From NCBI RefSeq assembly GCF_036860695.1, contig NZ_JAYKGJ010000001.1, forward strand, positions 620,001 through 684,000: 64,000 bases of DNA. Direction: 5' to 3'. Below, in pieces: positions 47,296 through 55,001 of the stretch. Positions within the stretch are counted from its first letter, which is position 1. The number at the start of each line of letters is the position of its first letter. A program made the translations under genes and the position numbers. The notes under the pieces are model-generated. The model worked only from the letters and a program-made list of their open reading frames with translations. It was not told the origin of the DNA and did not search any database. The DNA comes from Rosettibacter firmus (lineage in GTDB: Bacteria > Bacteroidota > Ignavibacteria > Ignavibacteriales > Melioribacteraceae).

Positions 47296-47976
47296 CTATC
47301 TATTATATCTTGATCTTCTGATTGAATCTCTTTTTGCTTCTGCTTTTTTAATTGAATCAATCATTCTTCGATATTTTTCAATAGACTCTTTATCAAGTTG
47401 TTGAGGCATAAGAAATCTATCAAATTCAAAAACTTCTTCTCCGCTACTAACAACTGTTCCTCGCTGTAAATTATTTACACGAGCATTTTCTCCCGAAATA
47501 TATTCATCTAAAGAAACTGAACGGGTTTGATTAATTGGATATTTAATTGCAGGATTTGTAGATGTATTTGATTTTTTACTTGTACTCCCAGATTGAATTT
47601 CCCCCTTTTTTACTTTCAGTTTAGGCGTAGTAATCTGTTCAACATTAGAAGAAAAAATCTGAGAGTTATCTATATTTTCTTTTTCAGATATTTTTGGGGG
47701 ATCAGACATTAAAGGATTATCTATTACCTGTTCATTGGTTGGGAAAAACAGGATAAATAAAATTATTATTGAAACTATTGCAGATGGTATAATAAATTTA
47801 ATAATGCCATAGCGTGGTTTAAATTCTTCCTCTAAGTTACCGAAGTTACCATTTTGAATACGAATCATTAGATTGTATTCAAAATTATCTTCGGCTTTAA
47901 TTTTCGGGAGTTCTTTTAAATCCTTTAATAGTTTGATAAATTTAAGTTCATCATCATTGTAACCGTTTATTTCCAT
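47296..47976 (-). CDS. Probable anti-sigma factor (single-pass membrane protein)
   Basis: The 226 residues comprise an acidic cytosolic part (1-58, with DDELKFIKLLKDLKELPKI), one membrane segment (about 60-78) and an extracytoplasmic Ser/Thr/Asn-rich region. The C-terminal tail is basic (SIKKAEAKRDSIRRSRYNR). It has no zinc-binding HxxxCxxC anti-sigma motif and I recognise no named domain. It lies 4 bases after an ECF sigma gene, the usual place for a cognate anti-sigma factor, so that role is inferred from context and topology. Confidence 0.6.
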   Translation of the reverse strand: MEINGYNDDELKFIKLLKDLKELPKIKAEDNFEYNLMIRIQNGNFGNLEEEFKPRYGIIKFIIPSAIVSIIILFILFFPTNEQVIDNPLMSDPPKISEKENIDNSQIFSSNVEQITTPKLKVKKGEIQSGSTSKKSNTSTNPAIKYPINQTRSVSLDEYISGENARVNNLQRGTVVSSGEEVFEFDRFLMPQQLDKESIEKYRRMIDSIKKAEAKRDSIRRSRYNR

Positions 47977-47980
47977 AGGC

Positions 47981-48571
47981 TTACTCTTTGTATATATTTT
48001 TTAATAATTTCTGTAGTTGAGTTCTTCCTCTATTTATTCTCGATTTAACTGTTCCCAAAGATACTTTTGTAATTTCAGCAATTTCTTCGTATGAAAGTCC
48101 CTGTATATCTCTTAAAATCACCATTTCTCTATAAACAGGTTTAATTTTCATTAGTGCACGTTGAATCATGTCATGTTTAATATTGCTATCTGCTGCTCGA
48201 TCTGGCGAAACAAATGATTTATCTTCAACCTGTATTTGTTTTTCATCTTCAGTTGGACCTAAAGAAATAATATTTCTTCTTTTTCTTCTTTTAAGTTCAT
48301 TTTTTGCAAGGTTACCAGCTATTGTATAAATCCAAGTAGAAAACTTAGCAAACTCACGATAAGAATCTTTATTAAGATAAAATTTAATCATCGTATCTTG
48401 AACTATATCTGTACAAACATCTCTATCGCCAACAAATCTATACACAAAGTTCATCAAAGGATCCTTATACCTGCGAACTAATATTTCATAAGCTTCAAGT
48501 TCATTAGTTTCTTGAAACTTTTTAATTAGTTCTTCGTCCGATAATTCAGTTAAATTTTGATTGTTCGGCAA
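47981..48571 (-). CDS. ECF-type RNA polymerase sigma factor
   Basis: This 196-residue sigma-70 family protein has region 2 (DPLMNFVYRFVGDRDVCTDIVQDTMIKFY, interrupted only by normal variation; TWIYTIAGNLAKNELKRRKRR) and region 4 (LSYEEIAEITKVSLGTVKSRINRGR). It directs RNA polymerase to stress or envelope promoters. The first codon is TTG behind GGATGGG; ATG codons just upstream are out of frame. It is followed after 4 bases by a membrane protein that is probably its anti-sigma factor. Confidence 0.93.
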   Translation of the reverse strand: MPNNQNLTELSDEELIKKFQETNELEAYEILVRRYKDPLMNFVYRFVGDRDVCTDIVQDTMIKFYLNKDSYREFAKFSTWIYTIAGNLAKNELKRRKRRNIISLGPTEDEKQIQVEDKSFVSPDRAADSNIKHDMIQRALMKIKPVYREMVILRDIQGLSYEEIAEITKVSLGTVKSRINRGRTQLQKLLKNIYKE

Positions 48572-48647
48572 TTATACCCATCCATTATTAAGATTGTTTC
48601 AAAAATAAGGTGCATAATTTTAGTTATTATGGAAATATTTTTCAACA

Positions 48648-49655
48648 TTAACTTAACATTTTCGTAATCAGCATAATCAAAATTGTTTTAGAATCTGTAG
48701 CAGTAGTTTTTACAGCTTCATCGGCTTCGAGAAGAGCTCGCGAAGCGTTTAATAGTCTTTTTTCAGAAAATAAATAATTGGCTTTTTTACAATTTATGTA
48801 ATAATACCAGCTTACTCGAAGTTTATTTGCAGCTTCATTATCGTTAACATTTGTTTTAACCATTTCAGTAATTTGAGCAATTGTCAAAATAAATTTTGCA
48901 AGCATATTTATTATGGCTACTATTTCTTCTCCATTGTCCAGTAGATTAACTCCAATTTCAATGGCTTTTGATTTATCTCCTCTACCTATTGCCTCCTGTA
49001 AATCGAAAATGGAGAATTTCTTTGTAACTGAAATAAGTTCTTTTATTTCATTAAAAGTAACTGTTTTATTAATGTTATAATCTGAAATTTTTTTAAGTTG
49101 ACTTTCAAGTAAGCTTTTATCTTCACCAACTATTTCAATTAAACCAATTAAATCTTCACGTGCTATTTCTAAATTAAATTCTTTTGCTCTATTTACTAAC
49201 CAGTCAACAAGTTCTTCTCCTGTTTCTGATTTAGTCTCAAATAAATATCCTTTTTGTAATAATGATGAAAACGGTTCTTTTGTGTAATCATTAATTTTAG
49301 ATCTATTTATTAATACAAGTATTGTAAATTCAGCAGGAGATTTTAAATATTCTTGTAATGTTTTTTTATCACTCACTCGTTCAAAATTCTTGACAACTAT
49401 TAACTTTTTCCCTCCACCGAAAGGAAATGCCAGAGCAATATCAATAATTTGAGAAAAATTTTGTCCCCGATCAGATTCAATAACTTCAATATCAAAGTCA
49501 GATTTAATAAAAGGTTTTGCAGCTTTTATAATTGAGTTAACTGTTTGTTCGATAGTATAATCATCTTCACCACAAATAAAATAAACTGGTAAAAACTTCT
49601 CTGTTTTTAAATTTTTTAATAATTCATTAGTTGATGGAATTATTTTTTTTGCCAT
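48648..49655 (-). CDS. holA: DNA polymerase III delta subunit
   Basis: HolA opens the beta clamp in the clamp-loader complex. The 335 residues resemble the family: FLPVYFICGEDDYTIEQTV (N-terminal strand and helix), FPFGGGKKLIVVKNFERV, the middle LIEIVGEDKSLLESQLKKI, and the C-terminal helical collar domain FSIFDLQEAIGRGDKSKAI. Sequence identity in this family is low, but order and length fit. The ATG at 49655 is preferred over a TTG two codons earlier. It overlaps the 3' end of the small MetS-like gene by 29 bases. Confidence 0.9.
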   Translation of the reverse strand: MAKKIIPSTNELLKNLKTEKFLPVYFICGEDDYTIEQTVNSIIKAAKPFIKSDFDIEVIESDRGQNFSQIIDIALAFPFGGGKKLIVVKNFERVSDKKTLQEYLKSPAEFTILVLINRSKINDYTKEPFSSLLQKGYLFETKSETGEELVDWLVNRAKEFNLEIAREDLIGLIEIVGEDKSLLESQLKKISDYNINKTVTFNEIKELISVTKKFSIFDLQEAIGRGDKSKAIEIGVNLLDNGEEIVAIINMLAKFILTIAQITEMVKTNVNDNEAANKLRVSWYYYINCKKANYLFSEKRLLNASRALLEADEAVKTTATDSKTILIMLITKMLS

Positions 49656-49761
49656 CTTCAATCATTTTTTTCTTTTCGAAATTTATAGCTTTTATTATAA
49701 AAAAAATAAATCCTCCCCAGATTATAATAATTGTTATTATTCCAGTAATAAACGTTATCAT
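49627..49761 (-). CDS. MetS-like small subunit of the NSS transporter
   Basis: This 44-residue open frame starts with ATG, one base after the stop of the NSS transporter gene. It encodes one hydrophobic helix (about residues 2-23: TGIIT, IIIIWGGFIFFII) followed by a charged tail with FEKKKMIEDGKK. The IWGG element within the helix is typical of the MetS-type small subunit of methionine/alanine NSS transporters, needed for transport in Corynebacterium MetPS. Position, size and motif all agree. Its 3' end overlaps the start of holA by 29 bases. Confidence 0.75.
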   Translation of the reverse strand: MITFITGIITIIIIWGGFIFFIIKAINFEKKKMIEDGKKNNSIN

Positions 49762-49762
49762 A

Positions 49763-51214
49763 TTATAATATTTTATTTGATATTTTCTTATTGAATACAA
49801 TCAGTAAGGCTAACACAATTGCCCATTGAAATACACAAGTTCCTAAATTTTCTTTATGAAATGGATTCCACCATTCTTTATCCCAGGAAGTAGAAGATAA
49901 TAACCACCAGGATAATAGCAAAATTGCTTGAATAGGTATAAAATATTTCATAATAACGTTATACCATTTACCAATTTTTATATCACTCCCAATCCCATTA
50001 ATAACATTTTCTCTTAATTCATCGATTCCATATTTTATTATTGAAAAAGCAATGAATGCACCGCTTAATATTAATCCTACTCCCCAAACCCAATCTTGAT
50101 TTATTAGAAAATTTATATTAATTGCAGATGGAATCCCAAAAGCAAATCCACCTATTGCAACAAAAAGTGTAGCTTTATTTCTCTGAAAACCAAAATCTAT
50201 TAAAGATTTCACAGCCAGTTCAATCATAGAAATTAAAGAAGTAATAGCAGCAAAAGATAATGCAAGAAAGAATAATGACGCAAAGATTATATTAATTAAC
50301 ATTGTTTCAGAAATTTTAGAAAATAACTGAGGCAATACAATAAAAGTAAGACCAGTATTTGCAGGACCTGATTGTGAAATTTGTTGAATTGCATCATTTG
50401 AGCCCAGAGCAAATACTGTAGAAAAAATTATTATTCCAGCCAATAATGAAATAGAATTATTTCCAAATCCTATTAAAGTAGCATTCAAAGCAATATCTTC
50501 TTTTTGTTTCATATATGTTGCATATGTTAAAACTAATCCCCAACCAGCACCTGTATCCCATGCATTTTGTGTTAATGCACTTAGCCATACTTTATAATCT
50601 GTTAAGTATTCAAGTTGAGGTGTAAAAAAATATTTAATTCCTTCAAAAGCATTAGGTAATGTTACAGCTCTTACAAATAATATAAAAAGTATAATTACAA
50701 GTAAGGTTACAAGAACTCTACTAACCTTTTCGATTCCTTTTACAATTCCTTTATAGACTACTAATGAACCAATCAACATTGCAATAAAATGGTATAATAG
50801 TGGATTTAGACCAGATGAAAAGTCATACCATGTTTGAATTGTATTAGATGTAAGTAAATCCCCAGATAAAGACAAAATTAAATATTTTATACACCAGCCA
50901 GTAATAACAGAATAATAAAACATTATAGCAGTAGATACAAAAGCAATAAAAGCTCCCATCCATGTAAATTTGTTACTGGATATATTTGCAATTGCTCCAA
51001 TTGGTGCTTTTCTTGTAAATTTTCCGAGAGCAAATTCAGAAATGATTAATGGAATAGACCAGATAAATAAAAATATAATCCATGGAATTAAAAAAGAACC
51101 ACCACCATTTTGAGCAACAATTCGAGAAAATCTCCATATATTTCCTGTACCTACTGCAATTCCAAGTGTTGATAAAACCAATCCCCATCGTGTAGAAAAA
51201 AATTCAAGTCGCAT
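49763..51214 (-). CDS. Neurotransmitter:sodium symporter family (MetP/LeuT-like) transporter
   Basis: A 483-residue LeuT-fold sodium-coupled amino acid transporter with about 12 membrane segments. The N-terminus carries the family signature WGLVLSTLGIAVGTGNIWRF and then QNGGGSFLIPW in segment 1-2; a later segment has NAWDTGAGWGLVLTYA. The following MetS-like mini-gene suggests the methionine/alanine subgroup, but the substrate is not certain. It is one gene in a closely spaced minus-strand run. Confidence 0.93.
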   Translation of the reverse strand: MRLEFFSTRWGLVLSTLGIAVGTGNIWRFSRIVAQNGGGSFLIPWIIFLFIWSIPLIISEFALGKFTRKAPIGAIANISSNKFTWMGAFIAFVSTAIMFYYSVITGWCIKYLILSLSGDLLTSNTIQTWYDFSSGLNPLLYHFIAMLIGSLVVYKGIVKGIEKVSRVLVTLLVIILFILFVRAVTLPNAFEGIKYFFTPQLEYLTDYKVWLSALTQNAWDTGAGWGLVLTYATYMKQKEDIALNATLIGFGNNSISLLAGIIIFSTVFALGSNDAIQQISQSGPANTGLTFIVLPQLFSKISETMLINIIFASLFFLALSFAAITSLISMIELAVKSLIDFGFQRNKATLFVAIGGFAFGIPSAININFLINQDWVWGVGLILSGAFIAFSIIKYGIDELRENVINGIGSDIKIGKWYNVIMKYFIPIQAILLLSWWLLSSTSWDKEWWNPFHKENLGTCVFQWAIVLALLIVFNKKISNKIL

Positions 51215-51217
51215 GTT

Positions 51218-51835
51218 TTATCTGCGTTTTTCTATTATAATTTTTTCAATAACAACATTCTGAAGAGGTCTATCATTTTTATCTGTAGGGACTGAATTTA
51301 TTGAATTAACTACATCCATTCCATTAATAACCTTACCAAAAATTGTATGTTTAAGATCAAGCCATGGTGTAGGAACAACAGTTATAAAAAATTGACTTTG
51401 ATTTGTATTTGGACCTGCATTTGCCATAGATAGTATGCCTGGAGAATCATGTCTTAAAGAAACAGAAAATTCATCTTCGAAAGGACCACCATAAATGCTT
51501 GCACCACCCATTCCAGTACCTGTAGGATCACCCCCTTGAATCATAAAATTCTTGATTACTCTGTGAAATATCACTCCATCATAAAATCCTTTGAGAGATA
51601 AACCCACAAAGTTTTTTACTGTTTTAGGTGCTTCGTTCGGGAATAGTTGAAGTTCTATTGTTCCCATATTTGTTTTCATTACGGCAATCAATTTCTCATC
51701 TGGTTTCAAAGTTATCATTTCTTCAATATTATCTTTAGCTTCATTTTTAGTTTCAGGTTGCTTTTGATTATTAGAAGTGCAGTTTAATATCATTAATGAA
51801 ATTATACCAAGTAAAAACATCCTAAAATATTTCAT
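51218..51835 (-). CDS. Cyclophilin-type peptidyl-prolyl isomerase, exported
   Basis: The 205 residues have a signal sequence ending at a lipobox-like ILNC (Cys19) and an acidic linker, then a cyclophilin domain (about 45-203): [39 protein letters not shown] and [11 protein letters not shown]. The catalytic arginine (FHR) and the [10 protein letters not shown] segment are intact. It likely folds proteins in the periplasm; lipid attachment is plausible, although Asn before the cysteine is not classical. Confidence 0.93.
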   Translation of the reverse strand: MKYFRMFLLGIISLMILNCTSNNQKQPETKNEAKDNIEEMITLKPDEKLIAVMKTNMGTIELQLFPNEAPKTVKNFVGLSLKGFYDGVIFHRVIKNFMIQGGDPTGTGMGGASIYGGPFEDEFSVSLRHDSPGILSMANAGPNTNQSQFFITVVPTPWLDLKHTIFGKVINGMDVVNSINSVPTDKNDRPLQNVVIEKIIIEKRR

Positions 51836-51842
51836 ATATCAC

Positions 51843-52691
51843 CTATGGTTGTAATATTTTAAAACCAATTAATAACAAAATTAAAAAGCCAGCTAAAATT
51901 CTATACACAATAAAAATAAAAGTAGTTCTTTTTCTTAGATACTTTAATAAAAATTCAATTGATAAATAACCAATCAATGCAGAAGTAATAGTAGCAATTA
52001 ATAAATTAATAATAGAAATAGATTCCAGATATTTGAGTGTTTCATAAAATTCCAGTAAACCACTTGCAAAAACAGCAGGAATACTCATTAAAAAAGAAAA
52101 ACGTGCAGCAGTTTCTCTATTCAATCCAAGAAATAAACCTGCAGTAATTGTAGTTCCCGAACGTGAAGATCCTGGTACTAATGCAAATGATTGAGCAATT
52201 CCTATTATTAATGCATCAAACCATTTAATTTCATTCATATCTCTTTTAAACTTTCCTGTTTTTTCTGCTATACCGAGTATTAAAGCTAACAAAATTAAGC
52301 TTGCTGAAATTACATATAAATTTTTTGTTAAAGTTCCTTCAATTATATCTTTAAAACTCAATCCAATCACTACAACAGGTATGGTTGCAATTATAACATA
52401 CCATCCCATCTTAGCATTAAATGATTGTTCAAAAAAATTTTTCCTTCTCCATAAATTATCTTTTAAAAAATCTCTAATTATATTTTTTATATCAATTCGA
52501 AAATATATTAAGACTGCAATCATAGTACCTAATTGAATTACAGCAATAAAAGCAGTCCATACTTGTGGATTAGATTCAGAAATAAGATTCATAATTTTAC
52601 CAGCTACAGTAAGGTGTCCCGTACTACTAATTGGTAAAAATTCAGTAAGACCCTGAATAATACCAAGAATAATAGCTTCAATAAAACTCAT
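51843..52691 (-). CDS. uppP: Undecaprenyl-diphosphatase UppP (BacA)
   Basis: UppP recycles the undecaprenyl carrier by removing one phosphate from its diphosphate form. The 282-residue integral membrane protein has the two family motifs: GLTEFLPISSTGHL (about 14-27) and VPGSSRSGTTITAG. Eight or so hydrophobic segments; typical length. It lies 7 bases before the cyclophilin gene. Confidence 0.97.
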   Translation of the reverse strand: MSFIEAIILGIIQGLTEFLPISSTGHLTVAGKIMNLISESNPQVWTAFIAVIQLGTMIAVLIYFRIDIKNIIRDFLKDNLWRRKNFFEQSFNAKMGWYVIIATIPVVVIGLSFKDIIEGTLTKNLYVISASLILLALILGIAEKTGKFKRDMNEIKWFDALIIGIAQSFALVPGSSRSGTTITAGLFLGLNRETAARFSFLMSIPAVFASGLLEFYETLKYLESISIINLLIATITSALIGYLSIEFLLKYLRKRTTFIFIVYRILAGFLILLLIGFKILQP

Positions 52692-52700
52692 AAAAACTCC

Positions 52701-53342
52701 TTAAAAAATGTATGCTATACCAAGTTTAATTCCTGCAGAAAGAGAAGTCATATTAACAGGTTTGCCATTATAGTAATTTATTATTTTATTGTTCGACTTT
52801 TCATCTTTTAGCTCAGAAATAAAATCATATCTTAAATCGAATCCAATAACTGCATAGAGATTATCACTCAATAATGTATTTCCTTCTGCTTTCAAAAGTA
52901 ATCCAAAACCTTTAGCAGTATAATTAACTTTTACAATATTATTTTCAGTTAATAACACAAAACGTGGCCCTAAACCACCTCCGAATTTGAATTTATATCC
53001 TGCACCGCTTATAACATAATAAGTTGTTATAGAAGGTCTTAAAAAAGAATATGAAATTTCATAAAGGCCACTCATTCCTATATTTACATTATAAGAATCA
53101 ATCAAATAACTTATTTCAATACCAAATTGAGTATTATCAGCTATTCTGTAATTAATCTCGCTTCCAAAGTTTATAGCACTCGAAAAAGAAGATAATTTTT
53201 TACCATATTGTGAAAAATTAGAATTGATATAATCACGATATGAGGGAGTAGACTTATAATCCAATCCCATAGATATACTAAAATCCCATTGTGCGATTAT
53301 AATAAGAGGGAACGCAAAAAATAAAACTAATATTTTTCTCAT
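52701..53342 (-). CDS. Predicted outer-membrane beta-barrel protein
   Basis: The 213 residues have a signal peptide (about 1-17, cleavage near IIAQW) and alternating amphipathic strands, such as FGIEISYLIDSYNVNIG, YKFKFGGGLGPRFVLL and KLGIAYIF at the C-terminus ending in phenylalanine, the usual barrel terminus. Small size suggests an eight-stranded barrel. No function can be named. It overlaps the flippase-like gene by 4 bases. Confidence 0.7.
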   Translation of the reverse strand: MRKILVLFFAFPLIIIAQWDFSISMGLDYKSTPSYRDYINSNFSQYGKKLSSFSSAINFGSEINYRIADNTQFGIEISYLIDSYNVNIGMSGLYEISYSFLRPSITTYYVISGAGYKFKFGGGLGPRFVLLTENNIVKVNYTAKGFGLLLKAEGNTLLSDNLYAVIGFDLRYDFISELKDEKSNNKIINYYNGKPVNMTSLSAGIKLGIAYIF

Positions 53343-54412
53343 TTATCACCTGAATTAGGATTAAAAACCGAAACAAAATTTTCTTTTGGTTCACCTCTTT
53401 TTACTCTTAATCTATTGATGATATAAATTAAAACTGGCATTGACACAACAAATACAAAATACTGAATAAAATGAGTTAAAATTGCATATGCGGCACTAAT
53501 TTCATAATTGAATTTATATAATCTTGATAGAATAAAAATTGAGATAATATGATATGAACCTGTACCACCTGGTGTTGGAATCAAAGTACCAAAAGCACTG
53601 ATAGCCATAAAAACCCAAGCCATTTTCAAATCTACATTTTGTATAAGATGCATTTTAAGCATCAAAAATCCCACATATGTATTAAATGCATAAAGTAAAA
53701 ACATAATGACGGTAAGACTAATAATATTAAAAATATTTTTACCTCCTTTAATACTGGATAATCCATCAATAAGAGTTGATAATATTTCAGAAAACTTATT
53801 TGATAAATTCGGATTAATTTTATTTAGCAACCTGAATAACTTAGAAGTTAACCCTTGTTCGTATTTCACAATTAATACAAGTAAGGTTATAATTATAGAT
53901 ACAACAAAAAATCCAACTATCAAAGTAGGTTTGAGCCAGTTAATTCTATTAAATAGATCACCAGTATAAAATAAGACACTCAAAAATGTTGCTAAACCAA
54001 AAGAAATAATATCAATTACTCTTTCAACTATAATAGTTCCTATCATAGTAGAGCGAGATAATTTTTCCCATTTGCCAAGAAATAAGCCTCTATAAATTTC
54101 TCCGAAGCGAGGAATAACACAGTTAATACCATATCCAATCATAACAGCACCAAATAAATTTAAAGAAGAAGTATCTGCTTTAACCGATTTAATCATTAAT
54201 TTCCATCGTAATGCACGAATGTAATGGGAGAAGTAAAATATTATTATGTAAAAAATTAACCAAACAACCGACGTGTTAATAATAAGTTTAAATGATTTTT
54301 TGAGATCGATACCTCTGAAAGCAAGAATTAAAAAAATAATTGTAAGTAAAAAAGGTAATATGTAGCCAGTAAATATTTTAAACCAATTTTTATTTTTAAC
54401 GGAGATCAACAA
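53339..54412 (-). CDS. Lysylphosphatidylglycerol synthase TM-region (UPF0104/AglD-like) protein
   Basis: A 357-residue integral membrane protein with about eight segments, of the family that shares the flippase half of MprF. Visible signatures are YGINCVIPRFGEIYRG (family G-x-N-x-x-x-P-x-R-x-GE) and the C-terminal IPTPGGTGSYH. There is no aminoacyltransferase half, so a lipid transport role is possible (inference). It starts with TTG 17 bases inside the lolA end, behind AAAGGA. Confidence 0.88.
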   Translation of the reverse strand: MLISVKNKNWFKIFTGYILPFLLTIIFLILAFRGIDLKKSFKLIINTSVVWLIFYIIIFYFSHYIRALRWKLMIKSVKADTSSLNLFGAVMIGYGINCVIPRFGEIYRGLFLGKWEKLSRSTMIGTIIVERVIDIISFGLATFLSVLFYTGDLFNRINWLKPTLIVGFFVVSIIITLLVLIVKYEQGLTSKLFRLLNKINPNLSNKFSEILSTLIDGLSSIKGGKNIFNIISLTVIMFLLYAFNTYVGFLMLKMHLIQNVDLKMAWVFMAISAFGTLIPTPGGTGSYHIISIFILSRLYKFNYEISAAYAILTHFIQYFVFVVSMPVLIYIINRLRVKRGEPKENFVSVFNPNSGDK

Positions 54413-55001
54413 TGTGAATTCCTTTTGGAGGATTAAAAGTAAATTTTGAATCAGTTATATTCTGATTGATTAAAATGTCTTTAAAATGAATTCTATAACA
54501 CATATCTCCTATATCAGTAATCTCTAATTTTGAAATAAAATCATTCTTATCCTTCCATATTTTTATGTTTTTTATATCAAGCATTCCTTCTTTAGGTAAT
54601 AATTCAATAACATCTTCATCAAGTTCTTTTTTCAAATACCTGATGTTACATAACGATGGATAATTATAAATAATCTTTTCAATTGAATATGTATTAGGTT
54701 CATCATTTAAATTACTTATAATTACTTGTTTTTGTTTCTTATTATAATTCCAGATAATTTCTCCATTCGAAATTATTACTTGATTTTTCAACTCCACTAT
54801 AAATTTATTTTTCTTCTTATACAAAATCTTTCCCTGAATAGCAGATGAGTTTTTCATTGAAGATGTGCAATCATACTGAATAAAACTTGCGGTAAAATCT
54901 GATATAGTATTAAACTTATTCTGAATTTTTCTTAATGTTTCAGTTCCAATTTGAGCAAATAAAATATTTGCTGTTAATAACAGAATAATAATCTGCTTCA
55001 T
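54396..55001 (-). CDS. lolA: Outer membrane lipoprotein carrier protein LolA
   Basis: LolA carries lipoproteins through the periplasm. The 201 residues show a signal peptide (about 1-16), then the LolA fold start TETLRKIQNKFNTISDF, TASFIQYD, IQGKILYKKKNKFIVEL and FTFNPPKGIHIVDL at the C-terminus. Sequence conservation is low but the pattern is characteristic. It overlaps ftsK by 4 bases; the ftsK-lolA neighbourhood is common in bacteria. Confidence 0.88.
   Translation of the reverse strand: MKQIIILLLTANILFAQIGTETLRKIQNKFNTISDFTASFIQYDCTSSMKNSSAIQGKILYKKKNKFIVELKNQVIISNGEIIWNYNKKQKQVIISNLNDEPNTYSIEKIIYNYPSLCNIRYLKKELDEDVIELLPKEGMLDIKNIKIWKDKNDFISKLEITDIGDMCYRIHFKDILINQNITDSKFTFNPPKGIHIVDLR

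Noticed and set aside
48600-48607. TAnnTTTG match (minus strand) upstream of the ECF sigma gene
   Set aside because: No TTG element lies at 17-23 bases; chance match in AT-rich sequence.
49656-49661. TTG start for holA, two codons upstream
   Set aside because: ATG at 49655 gives the same protein minus two residues and is the more usual codon.
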